DNA of 35,610 bases from Chloroflexota bacterium (lineage in GTDB: Bacteria > Chloroflexota > Dehalococcoidia > UBA2247 > RBG-13-53-26): NCBI GenBank assembly GCA_016876035.1, contig VGOE01000021.1, positions 1 to 35,610 on the forward strand. Reading direction: 5' to 3'. The position numbers were made by a program, and so were the translations under genes. Below the pieces are notes generated by a model. It was not told where the DNA came from and did not search any database. It was given only the letters and a program-made list of their open reading frames with translations. Shown piece by piece: positions 25,365 to 33,464 of the stretch. Position 1 is the first letter of the stretch, and every line of letters starts with the position of its first letter.

Positions 25365-25911
25365 GGAGAAGTTTGGTGTGTCTACCCACGGAAAAAGCGA
25401 GCTGGCGTCGATACGCGCGTTGTTTTCTCCCGCACAAACGCAGCGATACCGTATCGATACATTAGCTGGCGACCCAATTATGGAGTTTGGCATGCAGGCT
25501 GAACCGACGGGAACGATTTCCGAAGAAGCTCTGAGGTTAACAGTGCTGCTTGCCTGCTCCGGCGCAATCTCAGCACAGCGGGATTGGAGAGAGAGCAGTC
25601 TTATCAGTCAACTCGATGCCGAGAACACGTCACTCAGGGTTGAGAATAGGCTCTTGCAACAGAGGCTTGAAATGATCGAGCAGCGGTTGGCGAATCTGGA
25701 GGCCTCGATGCCCAAGGAACACGTTGTCATGCTTAGAGAGATCACGGAACAACAGGCTAGGCAAGAGATACGCCAGCTATTTGCCGGTGGCGAGACGCTG
25801 TATTATTCAGATATTGCAGAAAGGCTTGGGCTTCGACTAGATCTCGTCGTGAGGATTTGCCAGGAATTGCAGGATGCAGGGGAGATAGAAGTCGATGGCA
25901 AAAGAGTATAA
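25357..25911 (+). CDS. Coiled-coil protein with C-terminal winged helix
   Basis: This 184-aa protein starts at ATG 25357, which overlaps the end of the previous gene; GGGGG precedes it by 9 nt. The N-terminal ~85 residues are of unknown fold. Residues ~88-120 form a heptad-patterned coiled coil (LISQLDAENTSLRVENRLLQ, then RLEMIEQRLANLEASM). The last ~45 residues look like a winged helix-turn-helix (YYSDIAERLGLRLDLVVRICQELQDAGEIEVDGK). A dimeric DNA-binding regulator or adaptor is the natural reading. An earlier in-frame ATG at 25336 would lie deeper inside the previous gene. The family is not recognised. Confidence 0.7.
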   Translation: MVKEKFGVSTHGKSELASIRALFSPAQTQRYRIDTLAGDPIMEFGMQAEPTGTISEEALRLTVLLACSGAISAQRDWRESSLISQLDAENTSLRVENRLLQQRLEMIEQRLANLEASMPKEHVVMLREITEQQARQEIRQLFAGGETLYYSDIAERLGLRLDLVVRICQELQDAGEIEVDGKRV

Positions 25912-26092
25912 TGATGCAGGTGATGCATTAAGAGGGGAGCGTATCGCAGTCGAAGCGCGGGACATTGACAAGATCCGCTACAAAGAAGGGGGATCTGGTA
26001 AACACGGAATACAATTCACAAAACTGAGGGACTCAGCCTACTGTGTCATTGAGATACCTTTAAAGGCTGTAAGGGAAAGGAAGTCGAAGTGA
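25895..26092 (+). CDS. 65-aa protein, third gene of the accessory cassette
   Basis: A small basic, hydrophilic protein. ATG at 25895 lies inside the end of the previous gene (17-nt overlap) with GGGGAG 10 nt upstream. The product has an alternating pattern (IAVEARDIDKIRY, then AYCVIEIPLKAVRERKSK) that suggests one small beta-sheet. No known motif is seen. Its stop overlaps the GTG of the next short frame (GTGA). It belongs to the same coupled cassette; its function is unknown. Confidence 0.6.
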   Translation: MAKEYNDAGDALRGERIAVEARDIDKIRYKEGGSGKHGIQFTKLRDSAYCVIEIPLKAVRERKSK

Positions 26093-26316
26093 CGCGTAGT
26101 AAATCGGACTCGAAGATCTTCGCCCAAATGTACGCAAAACAGCCAACACCGGAGATCCTGTTCTTAAATTAGCCTCCATATTTCATTGAGGGATATTTCC
26201 CCAGCCCCGACACAATCACAGAAGCGCGAGCCAGCTTTTTCGAACTCGCCGGCAGGACATTGATCAAAAGGAGGGAAAGGGCTCGACCAACCAATTTCGA
26301 CCTGCCAGCGACGTAA
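26089..26316 (+). pseudogene. Short gene with in-frame TAG (75 codons if read through)
   Basis: GTG at 26089 overlaps the previous stop (GTGA) and has AGGAAG about 5 nt upstream. The frame runs 27 codons to TAG at 26170-26172, then stays open for 47 more codons to TAA at 26314-26316. The part after the TAG reads like protein (PPYFIEGYFPSPDTITEARA, then FFELAGRTLIKRRERARP). The full product would be a 75-aa basic protein. It could be a gene broken by a nonsense mutation, a genuine 27-aa peptide followed by chance-open sequence, or readthrough. The CCA-adding enzyme starts 30 nt later. Confidence 0.35.
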
Positions 26317-26346
26317 CTATGACAATAGTATGTAGGTCTCAGAAAG

Positions 26347-27594
26347 ATGGCCAGTAATCTAGCCTCCCAGCTCAATCAGCGTCTCTCTCCGGAGATCAGG
26401 CAACTGCTCCGCATAGCAGGTGAAATGGCTCTGGAACGGGGGCAGGGTCTATACTTGGTGGGCGGGGTGGTGCGTGACCTTCTTCTGGAGCGGGCGAACC
26501 TCGACCTGGACCTGGTGGTGGAAAGAGATGCCCCACAGCTCGCCAGCCTGCTGGCGGACAGGATAGGCGGGAAGGTGGTCATTCACCAGCGCTTCGGCAC
26601 CGCCAAACTTCGCCATCAGAATCTGACTATTGACCTGGCGACAGCGCGCGCCGAGACCTACTCCCATCCTGGTGCTTTGCCCACCGTGCAGCCTGGCTCC
26701 ATCACCGATGACCTGGCCAGGCGCGATTTCACTATCAATGCTATGGCTATCCGCCTCGACCCGGACAACTTCGGCCAACTGGTCGATCCCTTCCAGGGAG
26801 AAAAGGATCTGGCACATAAGCTCATCCGTGTCCTTCACCCGAGAAGTTTCATCGACGACGCCACCCGTATGTTGCGGGCTGTCCGCTATGAGCAAAGGTT
26901 CGACTTTCGATTGGAGGCGACTACAGAGGAGTTGTTAAAGCGAGACCTGTCCATGATTCACACTATCAGCGGCGACAGGATACGGCACGAGCTGGAACTG
27001 ATCTTCAAGGAAGCACGTCCCGAGAAACCGCTGCGGCGGGCCGCAGAGCTAGGTCTGCTCCAGGAAATACATCCCGCCCTCAAAGGCAACGGGTGGATAA
27101 CGAAGGCCTTTGAGCAGGCCAGATCAACCGCTAACCCGCCATCCCTGGGTCTCTATCTCTCCCTCGCCGTTCACCACTTCAGCCAGGACGAGGCCGAAGA
27201 CTTCATCATCAATTTGAACATACCGAAGGCAACAGCACGGGTTATCCAGGATACCATCGGCCTCAAGGAAAATCTGGCCTCCCTGGAAGCGCCTCAGTTA
27301 TCACCCAGCGCTATCTATCGCCTCCTCCAAGACTATTCGCCGACATCAATTTCGGCCTGGGCCATCGCTTCCGAATCGCCCCTGATTCAACACAGACTCC
27401 ACTTATATCTTGATAAACTACGTTATGTAAAGTCATCGCTCCACGGCCAGGACTTGCAAGATATGGGCTTACCGCCCGGCCCACGAATGGGTCAAATGCT
27501 GAAGGCGCTGCATGAAGCCAAGCTTGACCAGAAAGTCAAGACCCGCGCGGAGGAAGTAGCCCTGGTGCGTCGCTGGTTTCTACAGGAGGAATGA
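26347..27594 (+). CDS. CCA-adding enzyme/poly(A) polymerase-type nucleotidyltransferase
   Basis: This 415-aa class II nucleotidyltransferase would add CCA, or part of it, to tRNA 3' ends. YLVGGVVRDLLL (residues 37-48) is the GG/R motif, and NLDLDLVV carries the catalytic D53 and D55. RRDFTINAMAIRLDP, the LIRVLHPRSFIDDATRMLRAVRYEQRF segment and GDRIRHELELIF are the further conserved motifs of the class. The C-terminal part is helical without an HD domain signature. In organisms with two such enzymes, the work is split between CC-adding and A-adding forms; sequence alone does not separate them here. ATG at 26347 has no strong ribosome site. Confidence 0.9.
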   Translation: MASNLASQLNQRLSPEIRQLLRIAGEMALERGQGLYLVGGVVRDLLLERANLDLDLVVERDAPQLASLLADRIGGKVVIHQRFGTAKLRHQNLTIDLATARAETYSHPGALPTVQPGSITDDLARRDFTINAMAIRLDPDNFGQLVDPFQGEKDLAHKLIRVLHPRSFIDDATRMLRAVRYEQRFDFRLEATTEELLKRDLSMIHTISGDRIRHELELIFKEARPEKPLRRAAELGLLQEIHPALKGNGWITKAFEQARSTANPPSLGLYLSLAVHHFSQDEAEDFIINLNIPKATARVIQDTIGLKENLASLEAPQLSPSAIYRLLQDYSPTSISAWAIASESPLIQHRLHLYLDKLRYVKSSLHGQDLQDMGLPPGPRMGQMLKALHEAKLDQKVKTRAEEVALVRRWFLQEE

Positions 27595-27595
27595 A

Positions 27596-27820
27596 TTGGA
27601 TCAGACATGCTGTGTTTGCAGTGAACCCTTAGACCCTGAAAATACGTCTCGATGCAGCCTTTGTGGCGGCAGCTTTCACATGGCCTGGTCAACCAAGGTG
27701 CACATGAAGGAGTGCGGGCACTATTGGCTCAATCAAGAGACCTGCGGCCTGGTTTTCCTTTGCTCTCTCTGCCAGGCAGAGCCTCCTGGCTACCAGCCGT
27801 CAATCTCCCAACCACTCTAA
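27596..27820 (+). CDS. Cys/His-rich mini-protein, zinc cross-brace-like
   Basis: A 74-aa protein that starts with TTG at 27596; AGGAGG 6 nt upstream makes this start convincing despite the rare codon. Cys and His are arranged as C5-x2-C8 (C6 extra), C20-x2-C23, H28, H36, C40, H42, C50 and C56-x2-C59. Two zinc ions in a RING- or PHD-like cross-brace arrangement would fit, although the family is not recognised. It starts one base after the stop of the CCA-type gene and is likely cotranslated. Its 3' end overlaps the convergent helicase gene by 21 bp. Confidence 0.65.
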   Translation: MDQTCCVCSEPLDPENTSRCSLCGGSFHMAWSTKVHMKECGHYWLNQETCGLVFLCSLCQAEPPGYQPSISQPL

Positions 27821-30607
27821 TACTTCTTGAGGCATCTGTTGCAGTTTCCCTGTCCTGACCGTGCAGTTTGGCAGTGATTCCAGAAACACCTTACCGTAGG
27901 ACTTTGTCTGCAAGCGCTTGTCAAGAAGGATCACCACCCCACGATCAGAACGGCTGCGGATAAGACGCCCAAACCCTTGCTTGAACTTCAGCACCGCCTG
28001 AGGGACCAGATATTCATTGAAAGGATCATCGAATAGTGCGGCACGGGCGGAGAAGACAGGGTCGGTGGGCACACTGAAAGGCAGTCGGGCGATAACCAGC
28101 ACGCTGAGTCCCCTCCCCACCACATCTACCCCCTCCCAAAGCGCAGCAGCGCCCAGAAGCACGGAATTCTGGTTCGCCTTAAAGTTGTTGAGCACCTTCT
28201 TGGGGCTGCCGTCTATCCCCTGCCCCAGGACCAGGATACCTTCTTCCTCCAGCGGCGGCTGGACAGCAGCATAAGCGCTGCGAAGAGCAGCGTGCGAGGT
28301 GAATAGCGCCAGGGTACGGCCGCGGGTGCCCCGGCACACTTCCACCAGTGTCTGCCCCACCCCTCGCTGGTAGGCAGCTTTGTCTGGCTCACTGATATCG
28401 CCAGGAAGATAGATCAGAGTAGAACTCATGTAATCAAAAGGGGCTTCTATCATCAACTCATCAGCCTCTTCCAGACCCAGGCAGCCCTTGATATATTCAA
28501 AACTCCCTCCAGTAGTGAGAGTGGCACTAGTAAGCACAACGCAATCCTTGCGGGAGAATAGCAGCTTCTCTAGCAACTTGCCTACCTGCAGTGGAGCGGC
28601 TTGGAGATAGACGTCGTCCTGCCAGGTAATCCCAGCCCAGCAGATAGTATCAGCGTCAGGCTTGGCTATGACCGCATCCATCCGAGAACGCAGACCAGAG
28701 ATCCGCTGCCGCAGAGAAGATATCTCAGACAGACAGCTATTCAAGTCCGGGTTTCTCTTGTCAGGGAGTTCTTCTATCATCATGCAAAGCTCACCCAACC
28801 CCTTGTCAACGCTGCCAAGCTCAAGGTCGAGGTTTTCCCAGGAGAGTTCCACCCCTGACCAAAGGGCGTGGCGGCGAACCTCTCTGGTGAACCGCAGGTT
28901 GCGCTCATATTCCGCTTGCTCTCCCAGCAGAAGATTCACCAGGTACTTGATTACTCCAAGAAGCTCAGCCACGCTGGCTCGCACCACCTTCCCCTTTCCC
29001 AGCAGGTCATCAACCTTCTGCTCTATCTCCCTTCGCCTCAGCGAAGCTACCGAAGCAGCGCGTAGGTAGCTGCGAAGATGGAACAGAAAACCTCCTTTGT
29101 CCCCTAAAGGCTCCAGACATCCATAAATGTCTCGGCTGCCGATTCGGTACCCCAGTTGCTCCGTTGCCTCCCCCTCTAGATGATGAGCCTCGTCTATCAC
29201 TAGATAACTGTATTCAGGCAGTATACCCCGACTCTTGGCCAGGTCAGACAGCAGCAGAGCGTGGTTGACCACTATCAGGTGAGCACCCTCTGTCTTCTGC
29301 CGGGCACGATAGAGAAAGCAGCCCGCAGGATAATAGGAGCAGCGCTCCGTCACGCAGTTGTCCTCAGAAGCACAAACCCTATCCCATAGGTAGGTCTCGT
29401 TGCCAACGAGATTCAACTCAGCCCGATCGCCACTGTTGGTAGAGGATAACCATAGCAGTAAACGCAAGAGGAACCTGGTCTCTTCCCAGGGCAATTCAGG
29501 GGTCTTACGCCAGGAATTCCATTTCCTGAGACAGAGGTAGTTGGTGCGTCCTTTAAGCTGAGCAACACGCAGATCGGAGCTTATGTCCTGATCCTCAACT
29601 CTGCCGAGAGTTGCCAGCAGGTCAGGAATATCCTTGTTCATCAATTGTTCCTGAAGATTGATAGTATTGGTGGAGATAACAACGGGAGCACTGTTTCGGA
29701 AAGCAAAGAAAACGGATGGCAACAGATAGGCCACGGACTTGCCAATTCCGGTACCCGCCTCAACTATCAGATGCCGCCCACTATTCATAGCTTCGGCCAC
29801 CCACCGCATCATGGAAACTTGCCCGGGCCTGTACTCAAAGCCTGGGAACGCCTGGGACATAGGGCCACCCTCACCCAGAATAGCTGCCAGCCGATCTATG
29901 TCCAGGGGTTCAAGAACACTCTCGCGGACAAGCGGCCGGCACTGAGCTAAGTCCATTGTGCCTGGAGTGAAGTCTGCTTCCCAGGCTTCTCTATCCCAAA
30001 GAGAGACCCCACCTGCCTTGATCCTCTCAGCTTCCAGAAAGAAAGGACGCCACGGCCACGCGCTTGCCATAGTCATGCGATTGACCTCAGCTACCACAGG
30101 AAGATCAAGACCGGCAACCCTGTCCAGCAGGGCCAGAAATACCCCTTTGGCTGTCGCCGCATCGTCCAGGGCCCGATGGCAGACAGGGCAGGGTATGCCC
30201 AGTTGCCGCGCCAGCGCCTGAAGGCTATAGTCATCCAACCACGGAAACAGGATATTGGCTAGCTCATAGACGTCGTAGGCGGTGTTAGAGAAGCTCAAGC
30301 CCGCGGCGCGCAGGAAATCAAGATCAAATCCAATGTTTTGCCCTACAATAGGGTGATCCCCGACAAAGGAAAGAAGCTGGCCAGCCACAGACGAAAAGAC
30401 GGGCGCTGACTCCAGTTCTTCGGCTGTGATGCCGGTGATCAGGCGCACGCGGTTTGGCAGAGGACGTTGCGGATTGACCAAGGTGTGAAAGGTCTCAAGG
30501 CATTCGTTTCCCAAAAAAAATTTTACCGCCCCTATCTCAATAATCCGATCACTCTCCGGATCCAGTCCGGTAGTCTCCAGATCTAGCGCCACACAAATCT
30601 GGATCAC
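27800..30607 (-). CDS. dinG: DnaQ-type exonuclease fused to DinG-type helicase
   Basis: A 935-aa fusion. Residues 1-170 are a DEDDh 3'-5' exonuclease: D9 and E11 in ALDLETTG, then NIGFDLDFL and H144/D149 in CHRALDDA. The rest is a DinG/XPD-type superfamily 2 helicase: Walker A EAGTGIGKS at 283-291, IDEAHHLE box, and late motifs LLGAAALWEGVDVVG and KQGFGRLIRSRSDRG. Four Cys in VCASEDNCVTERCSYYPAGC between the motifs match the Fe-S cluster position of DinG. The same fusion is known in Firmicutes (DinG of B. subtilis and S. aureus). Likely roles are in DNA repair and R-loop or fork processing. The start is GTG at 30607, with no strong ribosome site. Confidence 0.93.
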   Translation of the reverse strand: MIQICVALDLETTGLDPESDRIIEIGAVKFFLGNECLETFHTLVNPQRPLPNRVRLITGITAEELESAPVFSSVAGQLLSFVGDHPIVGQNIGFDLDFLRAAGLSFSNTAYDVYELANILFPWLDDYSLQALARQLGIPCPVCHRALDDAATAKGVFLALLDRVAGLDLPVVAEVNRMTMASAWPWRPFFLEAERIKAGGVSLWDREAWEADFTPGTMDLAQCRPLVRESVLEPLDIDRLAAILGEGGPMSQAFPGFEYRPGQVSMMRWVAEAMNSGRHLIVEAGTGIGKSVAYLLPSVFFAFRNSAPVVISTNTINLQEQLMNKDIPDLLATLGRVEDQDISSDLRVAQLKGRTNYLCLRKWNSWRKTPELPWEETRFLLRLLLWLSSTNSGDRAELNLVGNETYLWDRVCASEDNCVTERCSYYPAGCFLYRARQKTEGAHLIVVNHALLLSDLAKSRGILPEYSYLVIDEAHHLEGEATEQLGYRIGSRDIYGCLEPLGDKGGFLFHLRSYLRAASVASLRRREIEQKVDDLLGKGKVVRASVAELLGVIKYLVNLLLGEQAEYERNLRFTREVRRHALWSGVELSWENLDLELGSVDKGLGELCMMIEELPDKRNPDLNSCLSEISSLRQRISGLRSRMDAVIAKPDADTICWAGITWQDDVYLQAAPLQVGKLLEKLLFSRKDCVVLTSATLTTGGSFEYIKGCLGLEEADELMIEAPFDYMSSTLIYLPGDISEPDKAAYQRGVGQTLVEVCRGTRGRTLALFTSHAALRSAYAAVQPPLEEEGILVLGQGIDGSPKKVLNNFKANQNSVLLGAAALWEGVDVVGRGLSVLVIARLPFSVPTDPVFSARAALFDDPFNEYLVPQAVLKFKQGFGRLIRSRSDRGVVILLDKRLQTKSYGKVFLESLPNCTVRTGKLQQMPQEVLEWLGD

Positions 30608-30660
30608 GTTGAAGGAACCTCGCCCAGTTCACTAATGAATTCAGTAAGCTTCACCTTGTC

Positions 30661-31317
30661 TTAGCCTCCGGAAGCCTGCTGTAAGTAATGGCCACTCATC
30701 CAACGGGGTAGATGCGTCAGGATATGCTCAAACGCCCAAGTATAGAAGTAAATCTCAAGGAAAGCCCGAGGTAAGCGACCCAGATAGCAAAAGAAAAGAA
30801 AGCGACGTAAGGGCATTTTGAAAGCCCCAGCAGCAATGCCTACAAAGTCAAAGAAGAATAGAGGCAGAAAAGCAAAAAGAGCAACAGCAAAGTCAGCACG
30901 GCGTCTCACCCATTTCTCTGCCGCTTTGTACCTGCTGAAGCGCTCCAGATTGAACAGACTCTTCCCGCCGTAGCCAACGTAATAAGCCGTGATTTCCCCC
31001 AGAGTACTACCAAGGCTGGCCAGTATTGCCACTGCGACCACGTTTCCTGAAGCAGCCACAACCACACTCAAGGCCTGGCCCGGCAGAAACAGATGGGCTG
31101 GAATGATAACGCTCAGGCTGGGTAACAGATTCGCCAGAAAGACACCAAGATAGCCAAACCTCTCAAATTCAGCCGGAGGCACGAAGTGGGACACCAGCAA
31201 CAGAAGCACAACAGCCAGAAGAAAAGCAGCTACCATAATCAAGAGAGCTGTCAACCTTCTGGCAGTAAGCCGAGGAATAACCTCTTGCAGGTCGGATACC
31301 CATTCAGCCATTTTCAT
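30661..31317 (-). CDS. DedA-like (VTT/SNARE-associated) membrane protein
   Basis: A 218-aa inner-membrane protein with about five hydrophobic segments. FGYLGVFLANLLPSLSVIIPAHLFLPG and ASLGSTLGEITAYYVGYGGKSLF match the DedA/VTT pattern, including the G-x-x-x-G-E-x-x-x-Y motif. RRADFAVALFAFLPLFFFDFVGIAAGAFKMPLRRFL is the typical C-terminal motif. Members help in lipid (undecaprenyl phosphate and phospholipid) scrambling; this exact role is not shown here. ATG at 31317 is two nt after the ispE stop, so it is in one operon with ispE and rsmA. Confidence 0.85.
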   Translation of the reverse strand: MKMAEWVSDLQEVIPRLTARRLTALLIMVAAFLLAVVLLLLVSHFVPPAEFERFGYLGVFLANLLPSLSVIIPAHLFLPGQALSVVVAASGNVVAVAILASLGSTLGEITAYYVGYGGKSLFNLERFSRYKAAEKWVRRRADFAVALFAFLPLFFFDFVGIAAGAFKMPLRRFLFFCYLGRLPRAFLEIYFYTWAFEHILTHLPRWMSGHYLQQASGG

Positions 31318-31319
31318 GT

Positions 31320-32189
31320 TCAGATGGTCTCTGCCAAATACACCTCTACCTTGTCATGCTTCAAGCGGCGATATATGTCCTCGCCTTGAGCCTTATCCGC
31401 CACTAGCGAAAAAAGGGCAGGGCCAGAGCCAGCCAAATGAACCTGGGAGGCACCAGCAGCCAGAAACCGAAGCCGATACTCGTCAAGTCCAGGCAAACAA
31501 GCGAAGGCGATATCATCAAAGACATTGTGGCACATCTCCACCTTGACCGCCTTTCTTTTCTTTATCATCTCAACCATCCTGCGGGTGTACCCACCATCAG
31601 AAAAATGAGACTGCCTAAGCCTGGCATACATTTCCCTTGTTTTGTTGGCTATCTCGATAGGCGGCTTTACAATTGCAACCCAGGTTTTAACCAGGCGCGG
31701 CAGCCTGGCTATCTTTTCACCCCGTCCCTGCAACAAGGCTGTAGTTCCATCACAGAGAAAGAAGGGAACATCAGAGCCCAGGCTAGTAGCCAGGTCTCGT
31801 AGCTTATCACGGCTGAGATTCAGTTTCCAAAGCTCATTAACAGCTTGCAGGGTTAACGCAGCGTCGCTGCTACCACCCCCTAACCCACTGGCGGGCGGAA
31901 TATTTTTTTTTAGGGAAACGAATACCCCCAGCCGCGAACCAGTGGCATCCTGCAGCATTCTGATAGCCTTAAAGACCAGATTGTGCGGAGAAACGAACTG
32001 GGGAACGTCGGAGGCTAAGCAGATACTCTCTTCCAGTTGGAAATGGAGAGTATCGCACAGGTCGATAGCCTGCATCACGCTGGCTATTTCATGATAGCCA
32101 TCGTCGCGCCTGCCCAAGACTTCCAGGGTGAGGTTAATCTTGGCACAAGCCTTCTCCAATCTAGCCCTAGGGCTCTGCATCCTTGGCAT
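31320..32189 (-). CDS. ispE: 4-diphosphocytidyl-2-C-methyl-D-erythritol kinase
   Basis: A 289-aa GHMP kinase of the MEP pathway that phosphorylates CDP-ME during synthesis of isoprenoid precursors. KINLTLEVLGRRDDGYHEIASVM (residues 17-39) is the N-terminal signature. PPASGLGGGSSDAA (98-111) is the ATP-binding loop with the catalytic Asp. The C-terminal GSGPALFSL is conserved. ATG at 32189 overlaps the rsmA stop by 23 nt; ATG at 32180 is an alternative. Adjacent ksgA/rsmA and ispE are a widespread arrangement. Confidence 0.95.
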   Translation of the reverse strand: MPRMQSPRARLEKACAKINLTLEVLGRRDDGYHEIASVMQAIDLCDTLHFQLEESICLASDVPQFVSPHNLVFKAIRMLQDATGSRLGVFVSLKKNIPPASGLGGGSSDAALTLQAVNELWKLNLSRDKLRDLATSLGSDVPFFLCDGTTALLQGRGEKIARLPRLVKTWVAIVKPPIEIANKTREMYARLRQSHFSDGGYTRRMVEMIKKRKAVKVEMCHNVFDDIAFACLPGLDEYRLRFLAAGASQVHLAGSGPALFSLVADKAQGEDIYRRLKHDKVEVYLAETI

Positions 32190-33036
32190 TTATTTCTTCA
32201 GATAATCTTGCCCATTCATCGAGGCCCAGAGTCTCAGCACGGCGCTTTGGGTCTATCATCGCCCTACCCAAGATACCAGCCGCCTCCTGCGGCGATACTC
32301 CCAAGCCCTGAGCTAAGGAATTACGTAACTGCTTCCGGGGTGCGCTGAAACCAGCCCGCACAACAGTGAAGAACATGTCAGTTTGGGATACCTTGATCGG
32401 GGGTTCTTTGTGAAGCCTGATCCGCAGGATAACGGAGTCAACCTTTGGAGGCGGATAGAAACTTCGAGACGGGACACGTCCAACAATAACCGGTCTACCA
32501 TAGAACTGGACGCTAACAGCCAGTATACTCATCTTCCCAGGCTCAGCCGCAATAGCTTCTCCCACTTCCTTCTGTACCATAACCACCATCACGGACGGCT
32601 TGACAGACGCCTCCAGAAAATGGCGCAGGATGGGCGAAGTAATATAGTACGGAATATTGGCCACCACTTTGTAACCATGGGAAGTGCCTTCAGGTCCAGC
32701 AGTGGCCAGAAGCAAGGTGGGATCTGTTTGAAGGATATCGGACTCAACTATGCTAACGTTAGCCATCTGAGAGAGCATTTCTCTCACCGCTGAGGCCAGC
32801 CCGCTGTCTGCCTCAACTGCTATAACCTTCCGGACACGCTTGGCAAGCTCTCGAGTCAAGATGCCCAGCCCCGGACCGACTTCTACTACCGTGTCCTCTG
32901 ACGTCACCTCTGCTGCTGACACTATGCGGTGTAAGACCCGCCTATCAATAAGGAAATGTTGCCCCAGGCTCTTCTTTGCCCGCAGCCCGAACCGACTAAT
33001 CAAGCCCCTTGTCTCAGCAGCAAGCGACCTAGACAT
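32167..33036 (-). CDS. rsmA: 16S rRNA dimethyladenosine transferase
   Basis: This SAM-dependent enzyme dimethylates two adjacent adenines near the 3' end of 16S rRNA. From ATG 33036 it is 289 aa. KKSLGQHFLID and VEVGPGLGILTREL form the N-terminal and SAM-binding motifs, VANIPYYITSPIL is the NxPY catalytic motif, and SRSFYPPPKVDSVILRI and FSAPRKQLRNSL follow. The frame is open to 33084, but an upstream start would lie within the SRP RNA gene, so ATG 33036 is preferred. The gene follows the SRP RNA closely and overlaps ispE downstream. Confidence 0.95.
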   Translation of the reverse strand: MSRSLAAETRGLISRFGLRAKKSLGQHFLIDRRVLHRIVSAAEVTSEDTVVEVGPGLGILTRELAKRVRKVIAVEADSGLASAVREMLSQMANVSIVESDILQTDPTLLLATAGPEGTSHGYKVVANIPYYITSPILRHFLEASVKPSVMVVMVQKEVGEAIAAEPGKMSILAVSVQFYGRPVIVGRVPSRSFYPPPKVDSVILRIRLHKEPPIKVSQTDMFFTVVRAGFSAPRKQLRNSLAQGLGVSPQEAAGILGRAMIDPKRRAETLGLDEWARLSEEINAKDAEP

Positions 33037-33055
33037 CCACAATACAGTGCACAAG

Positions 33056-33060
33056 AAAAA
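33056..33060 (-). terminator. T-run after the SRP RNA
   Basis: On the minus strand TTTTT follows directly after GCACGACCC, the 3' strand of the closing helix. The T-run at the end of the RNA gives intrinsic termination, or partial read-through into rsmA. Confidence 0.5.
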
Positions 33061-33330
33061 GGGTCGTGCACCCACTTTCGACACTGCCTTGCGGCTTTCC
33101 CTTACCTAGCAGCTCCGACCAGGTAAATCTGTGGCACCCAGACGCTGCTATTTACCGCTGCTTCCTTCCGGACCTGACGGGGTTCATAGTGTTCTGCCGC
33201 ACAGGGCCCAGTCTTCAACACCGCCCAATAAGGGCAGTCCCACAAGCTCAGGAGCCTGGAGTGGGAATTCGGCCCCGCTATAGCGGATCTCGGGTACAGG
33301 GCACCGCTAACTCCCCGCCTAGCACGACCC
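33061..33330 (-). ncRNA. ffs: Signal recognition particle RNA, long bacterial form with Alu domain
   Basis: The RNA of about 270 nt has the invariant SRP domain helix 8, GTCAGGTCCGGAAGGAAGCA, read on the minus strand over 33158-33178, with its GGAA tetraloop. The 5' part, GTGCTAGGCGGGGAGTTAGC and GGTGCCCTGTACCCG, corresponds to the Alu domain of the Bacillus subtilis scRNA, and the 3' part ends GGTGCACGACCC. The outer ends GGGTCGTGC and GCACGACCC are perfectly complementary. It forms the RNA core of the ribonucleoprotein with Ffh that targets membrane proteins. It has its own promoter (33338-33367) and a T-run at the end. The long form with the Alu domain is known in Firmicutes and in some other deep branches. 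Confidence 0.95.
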
Positions 33331-33337
33331 AAGAGCA

Positions 33338-33367
33338 ATGGTAATCCGACCTGCCCGCTTCTGTCAA
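33338..33367 (-). promoter_or_regulatory. ffs: Promoter of the SRP RNA gene
   Basis: On the minus strand a perfect TTGACA (complement of 33362-33367) is 18 bp from TACCAT (complement of 33338-33343). The RNA's paired 5' end at 33330 is 8 nt downstream, at the normal start distance. Confidence 0.6.
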
Positions 33368-33442
33368 CGTTACTAATTGTCTTGTGGTAGTCTGTATAGT
33401 GTGTATGGCAAAGACTGGTTGTAGTGTCATGCAAGCGCCGAT

Positions 33443-33464
33443 GGTCGGGTTAGGAAACCCGACC
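33443..33464. repeat. Palindromic hairpin GGTCGGGTT-AGGA-AACCCGACC
   Basis: A perfect 9-bp stem with a 4-nt loop lies in the 246-bp gap between the SRP RNA and the hydrolase gene. Repeats of this appearance are common dispersed palindromes. It is about 110 bp beyond the hydrolase stop and lacks a T-run, so I do not call it a terminator. The rest of the gap shows only the SRP RNA promoter. Confidence 0.5.

Noticed and set aside
26170-26172. Genome-wide recoding of TAG (for example pyrrolysine)
   Set aside because: TAG is a normal stop for many genes here (ileS, nuoB, nuoI, nuoJ, nuoK, rsmA), and no pyl genes are in the window.
26169-26375. Minus-strand open frame of 68 aa
   Set aside because: It is antisense to the short broken frame and the start of the CCA-type gene, and lacks a credible ribosome site.
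33102-33434. Minus-strand open frame of 110 aa
   Set aside because: It coincides with the SRP RNA gene and its promoter, so the sequence is explained by the RNA.
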